From contig NZ_ACJM01000001.1 of NCBI RefSeq assembly GCF_000174415.1, positions 62,001 through 126,000 of the forward strand: 64,000 nt of DNA. Direction: 5' to 3'. Shown piece after piece: positions 15,754-23,963 of this stretch. The notes under the pieces are model-generated. The model was not told the DNA's origin, ran no database searches, and saw only the letters and a list, made by a program, of their open reading frames with translations. This stretch comes from Dethiobacter alkaliphilus AHT 1 (GTDB taxonomy: Bacteria > Bacillota > Dethiobacteria > Dethiobacterales > Dethiobacteraceae). The position numbers were made by a program, and so were the translations under genes. The stretch's first letter is position 1. Each line of letters opens with the position of its first letter.

Positions 15754-15819
15754 ATTCTTAGGGCAAGAAGTCTCCCGCCTCTAAGCCACCTTGCTCACTT
15801 TAGTGAGAGCGAAGGCGGG
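15739..15819 (+). other. Two mutually exclusive hairpins at the left end of the TnpB element
   Basis: GAGGCGGGA (15739-15747) can pair with TCCCGCCTC (15773-15781). CCCGCCT (15774-15780) can instead pair with AGGCGGG (15813-15819), enclosing CTCACT/AGTGAG. The first arm lies in the sigma relic, the others in the element. Confidence 0.6.
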
Positions 15820-15854
15820 ATATGAATTGCTTGCTTTTACCTCTCAATAAATAC

Positions 15855-15904
15855 TTGCCATCCGAACATTCGTTTGGTATAATTTAGGCGCAAACAAATG
15901 TTCG
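15855..15904 (+). promoter_or_regulatory. tnpB promoter bracketed by two LexA/SOS-type boxes
   Basis: TTGCCA (15855-15860), 17 bases and TATAAT (15878-15883) form the promoter. CGAACATTCGTTTG (15863-15876) fills the spacer, and CAAACAAATGTTCG (15891-15904) lies at the start point. Both match the Gram-positive LexA pattern CGAAC-N4-GTTYG, the second in reverse. Confidence 0.75.
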
Positions 15905-15976
15905 CAAGATACTAAGAAGTTGATGAGCACCTGTGAAAATAATTCAAAATTATATTGTAAGTCGAGGAGAAAAGCG

Positions 15977-17101
15977 ATGATAAAAGCTTTCAAGTATCGC
16001 CTCTATCCTAATAAAGAGCAAGATATATTACTGCAAAAAACATTTGGTTGTGTACGTTTTATCTACAACCAGATGCTTGCAAACCGTATGGCCGTCTATG
16101 AGCAGTACAGAGATAATAAAGAAGCTCTAAAACAACAGAAATATGCCCTGCCTGCAGATTATAAAAAGAGATATCCCTGGCTGAAAGAAGTAGACAGTCT
16201 GGCACTGGCTAACGCTCAACTCAATCTAAATGCAGCCTATAGAAACTTTTATCGAGACCCCTCAATAGGATTTCCAAACTTCAAAAGCAAACACAAAAGC
16301 AAAAAATCATACACAACAAACAATCAAAAGGGAACAATTCGATTGATTGACAGTAAAACGATACGACTGCCAAAACTAAAAAATGTCCATATCAAACTCC
16401 ACCGGCAGTTACCAAAAAATGCAGTAATAAAATCGGCAACTATTAGTCAAAAGGCAACAGGAAAGTATGAAATCTCTATCTTAGTTGAGTGGGAAGCGGC
16501 AATTAAGCCAGTTGCCCCTACAATAGAATCAACGATAGGTTTGGACTATTCTTCTGGGTCACTGTTTGTCGATAGCCAAGCAAGCAGTCCGGAATATCCA
16601 AAATTCTATCGTCTGGCAGAAGCCAGATTAAAAAAAGAACAGAGTAAATTATCAAGAAGAAAAAAGGGCAGCAAAAACAGAGAAAAGCAAAGACAAATTG
16701 TAGCCAAACTTCATGAAAAAGTAGTAAACCAGCGCAAAGACTTCCTGCATAACGTATCCAGAAAAATTGCAAACAATTATGACGCAGTTGTAATTGAAGA
16801 TCTGAACTTACAATACATGGCTCAGGGATTAAACCTGGCAAAATCAACAAACGATAACGGGTTTGGCATGCTGAAACGATTTCTGCAATATAAGCTGGCA
16901 GAGCAGGGTAAACAACTGATAACCATAGATAAATGGTACCCCTCAAGTAAGCTTTGCCATTGTTGCGGAGAAAAAAATAACCAGCTATCTCTAAGTGAAC
17001 GGACATGGACATGCCAACGATGTGGAACCACCTTAGATCGAGACGTAAACGCCGCCATCAATATAAAGCTTGAAGGATGCAGAATACTTGGTATTGCCTA
17101 G
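15977..17101 (+). CDS. tnpB: TnpB RNA-guided nuclease
   Basis: TnpB is the RuvC-type, RNA-guided DNA nuclease of IS200/IS605 elements and an ancestor of Cas12. The 374-residue protein starts MIKAFKYRLYPNKEQ with GAGGAG upstream of ATG 15977. The three RuvC acidic residues are visible: Asp in GLDYSSG (about 190), Glu in VIEDLNL (about 273) and Asp in DRDVNAAINI (about 356). The zinc ribbon is CHCCG...CQRCG (about 328-349). It therefore looks intact and catalytically competent. No transposase TnpA accompanies it. The upstream promoter carries two SOS-type boxes, suggesting DNA-damage control. Confidence 0.92.
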   Translation: MIKAFKYRLYPNKEQDILLQKTFGCVRFIYNQMLANRMAVYEQYRDNKEALKQQKYALPADYKKRYPWLKEVDSLALANAQLNLNAAYRNFYRDPSIGFPNFKSKHKSKKSYTTNNQKGTIRLIDSKTIRLPKLKNVHIKLHRQLPKNAVIKSATISQKATGKYEISILVEWEAAIKPVAPTIESTIGLDYSSGSLFVDSQASSPEYPKFYRLAEARLKKEQSKLSRRKKGSKNREKQRQIVAKLHEKVVNQRKDFLHNVSRKIANNYDAVVIEDLNLQYMAQGLNLAKSTNDNGFGMLKRFLQYKLAEQGKQLITIDKWYPSSKLCHCCGEKNNQLSLSERTWTCQRCGTTLDRDVNAAINIKLEGCRILGIA

Positions 17102-17211
17102 TGTGATAAGAACCGTTGGGCGAACGGGGATAGCTTGGTAATTATATCAGCACTAGCTGATACGTCCCAAGAAGCCCCCACCTCTTACAGGTGGTGGGAG
17201 TACGTCACAAG
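17040..17211 (+). ncRNA. Candidate omega RNA of the TnpB element
   Basis: In this family the guide RNA overlaps the 3' end of tnpB and extends to the right end. Here the non-coding part contains CCGTTGGGCGAACGG and the right-end stem near 17176-17203. The guide would start in flanking DNA at about 17212, i.e. sigma-factor sequence. The 5' limit is a guess. Confidence 0.5.
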
Positions 17212-17332
17212 CGCGGTAAAAGGCCTCCTGGGTAAAATCCTCGGCCTGCTGTGTATTGCAGCAATATATAACCATGAGTTTTTTTACGTGGTTGTAGTTC
17301 TGCTCAAAAAGCATTCTTTCATAATTACTCAT
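17212..17332 (-). pseudogene. N-terminal remnant of an ECF sigma factor
   Basis: From ATG 17332, read leftwards with AGGAGG upstream, about 40 codons encode MSNYERMLFEQNYNHVKKLM and then NTQQAEDFTQEAFYRA, the region 2 pattern of ECF sigma factors (QAEDxTQExFxRA). The frame then runs into the right end of the TnpB element and stops inside it. The C-terminal piece lies at 15673-15753. Confidence 0.8.
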
Positions 17333-17525
17333 CTCCTCATGGTCCTCCTGTTAAAAATAATTTTCCTGTAGTATAGCATAAAAACTTCCAGCGAAATGTC
17401 GAAGCTTGCCGGTAGGTTTAATAGTTTTCTCATCAACAATGTCAGGTAAAGGAATTCTTCATACATTCTTCTCACACATCATTGTAATAATAAAGCTAGT
17501 AAACAAACAGTGAAGGAGAATTTAA

Positions 17526-20500
17526 ATGGGAAAAACAAAGACCATGGATGGAAACCAGGCAGCAGCCTATGCTTCCTATGCACTGACGGAGGTAGCTGCC
17601 ATTTATCCCATTACACCATCAACACCCATGGCAGAAGGCGTTGATGAGTGGTCCGCACACGGCATGAAAAATATTTTCGGCCAGCCGGTAAAGGTTATAG
17701 AAATGCAATCGGAAGCAGGAGCGGCCGGCGCCATGCGCGGTTCTCTGCAGTCCGGCGCCCTGACTTCAACTTATACAGCGTCCCAGGGCTTGCTTTTGAT
17801 GATTCCCAGCCTGTATAAGATGGCCGGGGAGCTTCTGCCCGGGGTGCTTCATGTGTCTGCCCGCTCCATTGCCGCCCATGCCCTGTCCATCTTCGGGGAT
17901 CATCAGGATGTGATGGCCTGTCGTCAGACAGGAGTGGCACTACTTGCCTCCTCCAATGTGCAGGAAGTGATGGATATGGCCTGTTTGGCCCATCTGTGTG
18001 CCATTAAAGCCAGAGTCCCCTTCCTGCATTTCTTTGATGGATTCAGAACGTCCCATGAAATCCAAAAAATTAATGTTATTGACCATGATGACCTAAGAAC
18101 CCTGGTGGACCAAAAAGCCATTGATGAGTTCAGAAACCGGGCTCTAAACCCCGAGCATCCGGTGGTCAGAGGCACAACACAGAATCCCGATATCTATTTC
18201 CAGCAACGGGAAAGTGCCAATCCGTTCTATAATGCCATTCCTGAGATTGTGCTGGACTACATGGACAAAATCGCCCAAATCACCGGGCGCCGCTACAAAC
18301 TGTTTGACTATTACGGCGCAGAAGATGCAGAGTACCTGATAGTTGCCATGGGTTCTGTGTGCGATACGATCTATGAGACCATAGACTATCTGCTGGATAA
18401 AGGTGAAAAGGTGGGTGCCGTTAAAGTCCATCTCTATCGGCCGTTTTCGGAAAAGCATTTCTTACAGGAAGTGCCCAAAAGCGTTAAAGCGGTGGCAGTG
18501 CTGGACAGGACAAAAGAGCCCGGTTCTGCGGGAGAACCGCTATATCTGGATGTAATTAAAGCATTTAAAGATTCCAATACGGCACCGGTTGTGGTGGGGG
18601 GCAGGTACGGCCTTTCCTCCAAAGATACCCGTCCGTCGCAGATAATCTCCGTCTTTGCCAACTTAAAAGAAAAAAACCCCAAAGACCGCTTTACCATGGG
18701 GATTATAGATGACGTTACCCATACATCCCTGCCGGAAACCGATATCGTCGATACCACCCCTGAGGGCACCGTCAGCTGCAAAATCTGGGGCCTGGGTTCA
18801 GACGGTACGGTGGGCGCAAATAAAACAGCCATCAAAATCATCGGTGATAATACGGATCTCTATGCACAAGCCTACTTCTCTTACGACAGCAAGAAGTCCG
18901 GCGGTACCACCGTATCTCATTTGCGTTTTGGTGAAAAACCGATTCGCTCTCCTTACCTGGTTTACGACGCCGACTATATTGCCTGCCATAATCCGGCCTT
19001 TATCTACCACTACGACCTGCTCAAAGGTTTAAAAAAAGGTGCCACTTTTGTCCTAAACTGTTCCTGGCAGCCCGACGAGTTGGAGGAAAGGCTGCCGGCA
19101 ACGCTGAAACAGTATCTGGCTAAAAACAATATAGAGTTCTATATAATAAACGCCAAAGCCATTGCTGATAAGGTGGGCCTGGGTAACAGAATCAACATGG
19201 TTATGCAGGCAGCTTTCTTCAAACTGGCTAAAGTACTCCCCGTAGATGAGGCCATAAAACATCTGAAAAAATCAATTGAAGACATGTATGGACAAAAAGG
19301 GCAAAACATTGTAGATATGAATGTTGCCGCCGTGGACCGGGCCATTGAAGCCCTGCACAAAGTGGAAGTGCCAGGAGAATGGTCAACGGCTCAGGCAGAA
19401 AATGCTCCTGTCAAAGAAGAACCTCCCTTTGTTCAGAATATCCAGCGGCCCATGGCCCGGCATGAAGGAGACGAACTGCCGGTCAGCACATTTAAAGGGA
19501 TGGAAGACGGGACATTCCCCTTAGGGACAACAGCGTATGAGAAGCGCGGGATAGCACCCATGCTGCCGGAATGGCAAATAGATAAGTGCATCCAGTGTGG
19601 CCAGTGCGCCTATATTTGCCCCCATGCCACCATCAGAGCGTACCTGCTGGACGATGAGGAGGTACAGCGGGCACCGGATACATTTAAGACAAAGAAAGCC
19701 TCCGGTAAAGGCCTGGAAGACCTTCAGTACCGTATTCAGGTTGCTCCCATGGATTGTACCGGCTGCGGTAACTGTGCTGATGTCTGCCCTGCTAAAGGCA
19801 AAGCACTGATTATGAAGCCGGCGGAGCAGGAAATGGAGATGGAGAATGAAAACTGGGAGTTTGCTACCACCATCCGTAGTAAAGATGAGCGGGTAAACCC
19901 ACACACTGTCAAGGGAATCCAGTTTGTCCGGCCGCTGTTGGAATTTAACGGCGCCTGCCCGGGCTGTGGTGAAACCCCGTATATCCGGCTTTTAACCCAG
20001 CTCTTTGGCGACAGAATGATGATCTCCAATGCCACCGGCTGTTCATCTATCTGGGGAGCCAGCGCTCCGTCTGTAGCCTATACAACAAACGCTGAAGGAA
20101 AAGGCCCCACCTGGATCAACCCGCTCTTTGAAGATGCGGCGGAATTTGGCTACGGCATGTTTTTAGGCGTGCGGCAGATCAGAGAAAGGCTGGCGGAGTT
20201 GATGCGCCAGGCCATGAAGTCCTCCGTTGATGATAATCTGAAAAAAGCATTTCAGATGTGGCTTGACGGCATGAATGATGCTGAAGCCTCTAAGGAGGCC
20301 ACCAAGCAGATTTTGTCCGCTATTGCCGGTAATGATTACTCCGGTAACGATACCGTTGCCGAAATCATGAAGAGACAGGACTACCTGATTAAACGGTCCG
20401 TCTGGGCCATCGGCGGCGACGGATGGTCCTACGATATTGATTTTGGCGGTGTGGATCACGTGCTGGCCAGTGGAGATGATATCAACATCTTTGTTATGGA

Positions 20501-21050
20501 TACGGAACTGTACTCCAATACCGGCGGCCAGTGTTCCAAGTCCACACCCACCTCATCGGTGGCCAAACTGGCGGCAGCGGGTAAAAAGAACCGCAAAAAA
20601 GACCTGGGCTTAATGGCCATGACCTACGGCTATGTTTACGTAGCGCAAATCGCCATGGGAGCCGACATGAACCATACCATGAAAACCATTCTGGAAGCGG
20701 AGCGCTATAAAGGGCCTTCCCTGATTATTGCCTACTCACCTTGTGTGAGCCACGGTATTAAAACAGGAATGGGTACCAGCATTCTGCAGGAGAAGAAGGC
20801 TGTGGAAGCAGGGTATTGGCATCTCTTTAGATACAATCCCGACTTAAAACAGGAAGGCAAAAATCCCTTTATCCTGGATTCCAAAGAACCCAAGGGTGAT
20901 TTTAAAGAGTACATTCACGGAGAAATCCGTTACGCACAGCTAAAGAATGTCTTTCCCGACATTGCCCCGGAAATGTTCGAACTTGCCGCCCATCACGCCA
21001 GGGAACGATATGAAAAGTATAAACACCTGGCAGAAAACACTGTACTTTAG
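17526..21050 (+). CDS. nifJ: Pyruvate:ferredoxin (flavodoxin) oxidoreductase
   Basis: This enzyme converts pyruvate and CoA to acetyl-CoA, CO2 and reduced ferredoxin and is a hallmark of anaerobes. The 1174-residue single chain has all domains in order: the N-terminal pyrimidine-binding domain (ALTEVAAIYPITPSTPMAE), the transketolase-like domain, the gamma domain (GLGSDGTVGANK), a 2x[4Fe-4S] ferredoxin domain (CIQCGQCAYICPH and CTGCGNCADVCP, about 690-760) and the TPP-binding domain with CPGCGETPY and GDGWSYDIDFGG. The late cysteine in YSPCVSHG is present. A typical GGAG site precedes ATG 17526. It is monocistronic with its own terminator. No clear redox-regulator site was found upstream. Confidence 0.97.
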   Translation: MGKTKTMDGNQAAAYASYALTEVAAIYPITPSTPMAEGVDEWSAHGMKNIFGQPVKVIEMQSEAGAAGAMRGSLQSGALTSTYTASQGLLLMIPSLYKMAGELLPGVLHVSARSIAAHALSIFGDHQDVMACRQTGVALLASSNVQEVMDMACLAHLCAIKARVPFLHFFDGFRTSHEIQKINVIDHDDLRTLVDQKAIDEFRNRALNPEHPVVRGTTQNPDIYFQQRESANPFYNAIPEIVLDYMDKIAQITGRRYKLFDYYGAEDAEYLIVAMGSVCDTIYETIDYLLDKGEKVGAVKVHLYRPFSEKHFLQEVPKSVKAVAVLDRTKEPGSAGEPLYLDVIKAFKDSNTAPVVVGGRYGLSSKDTRPSQIISVFANLKEKNPKDRFTMGIIDDVTHTSLPETDIVDTTPEGTVSCKIWGLGSDGTVGANKTAIKIIGDNTDLYAQAYFSYDSKKSGGTTVSHLRFGEKPIRSPYLVYDADYIACHNPAFIYHYDLLKGLKKGATFVLNCSWQPDELEERLPATLKQYLAKNNIEFYIINAKAIADKVGLGNRINMVMQAAFFKLAKVLPVDEAIKHLKKSIEDMYGQKGQNIVDMNVAAVDRAIEALHKVEVPGEWSTAQAENAPVKEEPPFVQNIQRPMARHEGDELPVSTFKGMEDGTFPLGTTAYEKRGIAPMLPEWQIDKCIQCGQCAYICPHATIRAYLLDDEEVQRAPDTFKTKKASGKGLEDLQYRIQVAPMDCTGCGNCADVCPAKGKALIMKPAEQEMEMENENWEFATTIRSKDERVNPHTVKGIQFVRPLLEFNGACPGCGETPYIRLLTQLFGDRMMISNATGCSSIWGASAPSVAYTTNAEGKGPTWINPLFEDAAEFGYGMFLGVRQIRERLAELMRQAMKSSVDDNLKKAFQMWLDGMNDAEASKEATKQILSAIAGNDYSGNDTVAEIMKRQDYLIKRSVWAIGGDGWSYDIDFGGVDHVLASGDDINIFVMDTELYSNTGGQCSKSTPTSSVAKLAAAGKKNRKKDLGLMAMTYGYVYVAQIAMGADMNHTMKTILEAERYKGPSLIIAYSPCVSHGIKTGMGTSILQEKKAVEAGYWHLFRYNPDLKQEGKNPFILDSKEPKGDFKEYIHGEIRYAQLKNVFPDIAPEMFELAAHHARERYEKYKHLAENTVL

Positions 21051-21053
21051 CAA

Positions 21054-21085
21054 AAAAGCAGGAAGGCAAACGCCTTCCTGCTTTT
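21054..21085 (+). terminator. Terminator after nifJ
   Basis: The 14-bp stem AAAAGCAGGAAGGC with its complement ends in TTTT. It may serve the convergent small gene as well. Confidence 0.9.
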
Positions 21086-21253
21086 CTACTTTTGGTTGGT
21101 ATCCACATATTCCTTGGCATTACGGATATCTTCTTCCGCAGGCAGATTCACCTGCGAAATTGCTTTCATTTCCTCTATATCGGCCCAGGCTGCAGTGTCG
21201 TGCTTTTCAATAGGTATACCCATAAACGTCTGTTTAAATTTTTTATCCGCCAT
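21086..21253 (-). CDS. DUF3787-like small protein
   Basis: This 55-residue gene has AAGGAG six to seven bases before ATG 21253. The product starts MADKKFKQTFMGIPIEKHDT and continues AAWADIEEMKAISQVN, ending KEYVDTNQK. The HDTAAWA core and length agree with DUF3787, a family of short cytoplasmic proteins in Clostridia of unknown role. It converges on nifJ and is separated from it only by a shared hairpin. Confidence 0.75.
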   Translation of the reverse strand: MADKKFKQTFMGIPIEKHDTAAWADIEEMKAISQVNLPAEEDIRNAKEYVDTNQK

Positions 21254-21364
21254 AGTATGCTCCTTTCAATTTTTTTGCCACTCAGGATTAGTTTTAACTT
21301 ATTTAAAAGCATAATGCACCTATTCAAACTGAATAAAAAAGAAGAAGCATCCAATGAGGATGCT

Positions 21365-21739
21365 TCATTCTAAGGGGTTGGTTGAGAGCTTCTTCCCTTT
21401 AAGATACCTATGAAAGAAATATTCACCGATCATCACAAGAATCCCAAAGGAGATGGCAAAAAGCAGCACACTTACTCCCGCCCATTGTCTGATGATAATG
21501 ACATAGGCCAGCAGTGCTGAAGTGATTCCGTCACCAATGGTGGCTACAATATTACCAAAGCCGGGAAGTATTACCATATCGCCAATAATGAAATTCACAA
21601 TTGCGCCAACCAGGCCAACCAACAGAATCAACCACCAATCAGTCAATCCGGAAATTAAAGCAGCAACAGCTGCAGCAAAAAGTGTCATGGCAAACTTAAT
21701 ACCTAAAGCCAGATATGTCTTCAAACTTTTCACATCCAA
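21365..21739 (-). CDS. DUF2512-like (YndM) membrane protein
   Basis: The 124-residue protein has four hydrophobic helices. The stretch IGDMVILPGFGNIVATIGDG is typical of the DUF2512 family of Bacillus YndM, whose role is unknown. The likely start is TTG 21739; no convincing ribosome site precedes it, so an internal start remains possible. It is divergent from the GntR operon with about 120 bases between them. Confidence 0.75.
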   Translation of the reverse strand: MDVKSLKTYLALGIKFAMTLFAAAVAALISGLTDWWLILLVGLVGAIVNFIIGDMVILPGFGNIVATIGDGITSALLAYVIIIRQWAGVSVLLFAISFGILVMIGEYFFHRYLKGKKLSTNPLE

Positions 21740-21804
21740 TCAGTAAAATTGAACTATACTTATATTCCCTCTCTTTGTGGGCAGATATACTTCTACTTAA
21801 ACTA

Positions 21805-21849
21805 TTGACAATAGTGTGCATACTGTATATACTGTTCATATACAGTATG
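21805..21849 (+). promoter_or_regulatory. Promoter with overlapping operator for the YtrA-like operon
   Basis: TTGACA (21805-21810), 17 bases and TATACT (21828-21833) are overlaid by the perfect inverted repeat CATACTGTATA-N9-TATACAGTATG (21819-21849). A dimeric GntR repressor bound here would block the promoter, so the operon is probably self-repressed. Confidence 0.85.
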
Positions 21850-21861
21850 GGTGGTGATTAT

Positions 21862-22236
21862 TTGCGGATTATAATTTCCAATGCCTCAGATGAACCGCTT
21901 TATGAGCAGGTGGCCAGGCAAATCAGAGAAAGTGTTCTTAAAGGAGAGTTAAAGGCAGGTAGTGCGTTGCCATCAATTCGCACGCTGGCAAAGGATCTAC
22001 AGATTAGTGTGATTACTACAAAGCGAGCTTACGAGGAGCTTGAGCAGGAAGGGTTTGTTGAGACTGTACCCGGCAAGGGATCGTTTGTAGCACTGCAAAA
22101 CAAAGAGCTGCTGCGTGAGAAAAGACTGCGGATAATTGAAGAGAAACTGGCCGAAATCGTAGATGACAGCCGCGTTTTAAATATCAGCTTAGAGGAACTA
22201 CAGGAAATGCTACGACTGTTATGGGAGGAAAAATAA
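21862..22236 (+). CDS. GntR-family transcriptional regulator, YtrA subfamily
   Basis: The 124-residue regulator starts LRIIISNASDEPLYEQVARQ and contains the winged helix (GELKAGSALPSIRTLAKDLQ, VPGKGSFVA) followed by a short helical dimerisation tail. The size and lack of an effector domain mark the YtrA subgroup, which controls adjacent ABC transporters and responds to cell-envelope antibiotics in Bacillus. TTG 21862 is chosen from the GGTGG spacing and because the upstream frame lies inside the operator. It is one base from the next gene. Confidence 0.88.
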   Translation: MRIIISNASDEPLYEQVARQIRESVLKGELKAGSALPSIRTLAKDLQISVITTKRAYEELEQEGFVETVPGKGSFVALQNKELLREKRLRIIEEKLAEIVDDSRVLNISLEELQEMLRLLWEEK

Positions 22237-23094
22237 ATGGAAAATGTTCTGGAAGTCAATGATCTTAAGAAGTCATATCCCGACTTTGCTCTGGATATGA
22301 CGTTTACAATGAAGATGGGTTTTATTATGGGTTTTATCGGCCCAAACGGAGCAGGTAAAACAACCACAATAAAGCTGATTATGAATTTGCTGCAAAGGGA
22401 TGCGGGCACGGTGCGTCTTTTTGGTATGGATAATCTTGAAAATGAAATTGCAGTAAAAGAGCGTATAGGTTTTGTCTATGACGATAACCACTTTTATGAA
22501 GAGCTCACACCCATGGAATTGCAGGCAATTTTGGCTCCCTTTTATAAAAGGTGGGATAAGCAGGTTTTTAACACCTATCTGAAGCGTTTTGACCTTCCAC
22601 GGGGGAAAAAGATTCAGCAGTTTTCCAAAGGGATGAAAGCCAAATTTGCTCTGGCTGTTGCCTTATCACACCATGCGGAACTCATTATACTCGATGAGCC
22701 CACCTCCGGCCTGGACCCGGTTTTTCGCCGAGAATTGCTTGATATCTTCGCTGAAATGATTGAGGACGGAACCCGCAGCATATTGTTTTCCACCCATATA
22801 ACCAGTGACCTGGATCGCACGGCAGATTACATCACCTTTATAAATAACGGCAAACTGATATTCAGTTTGGAAAAAGATGCGGTGTTTGAAACCTACGCTT
22901 TGGTTAAAGGCAGCTCTGAGTTACTGGATACAGAGATGAAAAAACAGTTTGTGGGCCTGAGAAACAGCCCTTACGGTTTTGAGGGCCTGACGGCAGATGC
23001 CGATGCTGCCCGCCGGATGTTCGATGGGCGGGCGCTAATCGAAAAAGCATCCCTGGAAGAGATCATGCTTTATACGGTAAAGGGGGAAGCATAA
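22237..23094 (+). CDS. ABC exporter ATPase of the YtrA-controlled operon
   Basis: The 285-residue ATPase has Walker A GPNGAGKTTTIK (about residues 36-47), the signature FSKGMKAKFALAVALSHHAE, Walker B LIILDEPTSGLDP and the His in FSTHI. It belongs to the YtrB/BcrA-like exporters whose signature is FSKGM. It starts directly after the regulator and overlaps the permease start by one base. Together they probably export or sense a cell-envelope-active compound; the substrate is not known. Confidence 0.9.
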   Translation: MENVLEVNDLKKSYPDFALDMTFTMKMGFIMGFIGPNGAGKTTTIKLIMNLLQRDAGTVRLFGMDNLENEIAVKERIGFVYDDNHFYEELTPMELQAILAPFYKRWDKQVFNTYLKRFDLPRGKKIQQFSKGMKAKFALAVALSHHAELIILDEPTSGLDPVFRRELLDIFAEMIEDGTRSILFSTHITSDLDRTADYITFINNGKLIFSLEKDAVFETYALVKGSSELLDTEMKKQFVGLRNSPYGFEGLTADADAARRMFDGRALIEKASLEEIMLYTVKGEA

Positions 23095-23759
23095 TGATTC
23101 ATCTGATAACGAAGGACCTGTTAATACAAAAGAAAACCTTTCTGGTTGTTTTTCTCTACAACTTTTTTATGCTCATCGTCTTTTCCAACGAAGCATTTCA
23201 GGGATTTATCTATATTATGGGCGGTGTGATTGTCACCTATATGTTTTTAATCACAGCAAGCACCAATGATGAAAAAAATAACAGTGATATTCTGATTAGC
23301 AGTATGCCGGTGCTGCGAAGCAGTATAGTAACAGCCAAATATATTGCTGTCTTTGTCTATATGGTAATTGGATTGGTCATGCTATACTTCACAGCCATTT
23401 TGGTTAACATCTTACCCCTGCCCATAGCCGCTCCTCGCTCTATTATTGGCAGTGATATCTATTTTTCTGCAGCATTGGTTGCTTTCGCCGCAACCTTGTA
23501 TTACCCGCTTTACTTCCGCTTTGGCTCTGCTGCAACCCGCACCCTCAGCATTTTTCTCTTCCTGGGATTCTTCTTTTTGCCCCGCATTATAGTGGAACAG
23601 TATATGGCCGGCAATCTGGTTTTCGCAGTAGATATCATTAACAGTCTGTCCGATGTTTTTAACTGGCTTCCCGGTGCGCTTGCCGGAGTGGTGGTATTAA
23701 CTTTATATCTGGTATCCATGAAAATATCACAGGGAATCTATAGCGCCAAAGACCTCTAA
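23094..23759 (+). CDS. ABC-2 type permease of the YtrA-controlled exporter
   Basis: The 221-residue protein has about six transmembrane helices with the ABC-2 pattern (MIHLITKDLLIQKKTF at the start, STNDEKNNSDILISSMPVLR in the first cytoplasmic loop). ATG 23094 overlaps the TAA of the ATPase gene. It is the last gene of the operon and is followed by a terminator hairpin. Confidence 0.88.
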   Translation: MIHLITKDLLIQKKTFLVVFLYNFFMLIVFSNEAFQGFIYIMGGVIVTYMFLITASTNDEKNNSDILISSMPVLRSSIVTAKYIAVFVYMVIGLVMLYFTAILVNILPLPIAAPRSIIGSDIYFSAALVAFAATLYYPLYFRFGSAATRTLSIFLFLGFFFLPRIIVEQYMAGNLVFAVDIINSLSDVFNWLPGALAGVVVLTLYLVSMKISQGIYSAKDL

Positions 23760-23835
23760 CACATTTTTTGCTTCTTATGCCGGCATGGTTTGTGGTGCTG
23801 AATCTCACAGCAAAAAAATAGCTTGTTCTACTAGA

Positions 23836-23864
23836 AACACCACCTTGCGCAGGTGGTGTTTTTA
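23836..23864 (+). terminator. Terminator after the YtrA-like operon
   Basis: AACACCACCT/AGGTGGTGTT forms a 10-bp stem with TGCGC loop, then TTT. Confidence 0.85.
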
Positions 23865-23892
23865 CATGTAAAAAAATATTTTTTAAAAAAAC

Positions 23893-23923
23893 TTGACTCT
23901 CCTGTAAGGGGAGGAATTATACT
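23893..23923 (+). promoter_or_regulatory. MerR-type promoter with 19-bp spacer
   Basis: TTGACT (23893-23898) and TATACT (23918-23923) are 19 bases apart, and the spacer holds the inverted repeat CTCC-N7-GGAG. A stretched spacer with a central dyad is the hallmark of promoters activated by MerR regulators, here probably by the next gene's product. Confidence 0.85.
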
Positions 23924-23963
23924 TAAATCATAAATCAACTGGTGCGCACCCAAAAGGAGATTT

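Larger units (their letters stand above)
15755..17211 (+). mobile_element. IS200/IS605-family (IS1341-like) TnpB-only element
   Basis: The element carries tnpB but no tnpA. The right end has the usual stem CCCACC...GGTGGTGGG and stops near GTACGTCAC at 17211. The left end is placed by the loss of sigma-factor coding sequence near 15755-15770. Ends of this family leave no target duplication, so both limits are approximate. It interrupts an ECF sigma gene. Confidence 0.75.

Noticed and set aside
17135-17371. A rightward 78-codon frame after the TnpB element
   Set aside because: It runs across the transposon end and antisense to the clear sigma-factor fragment; no ribosome site or family signature.
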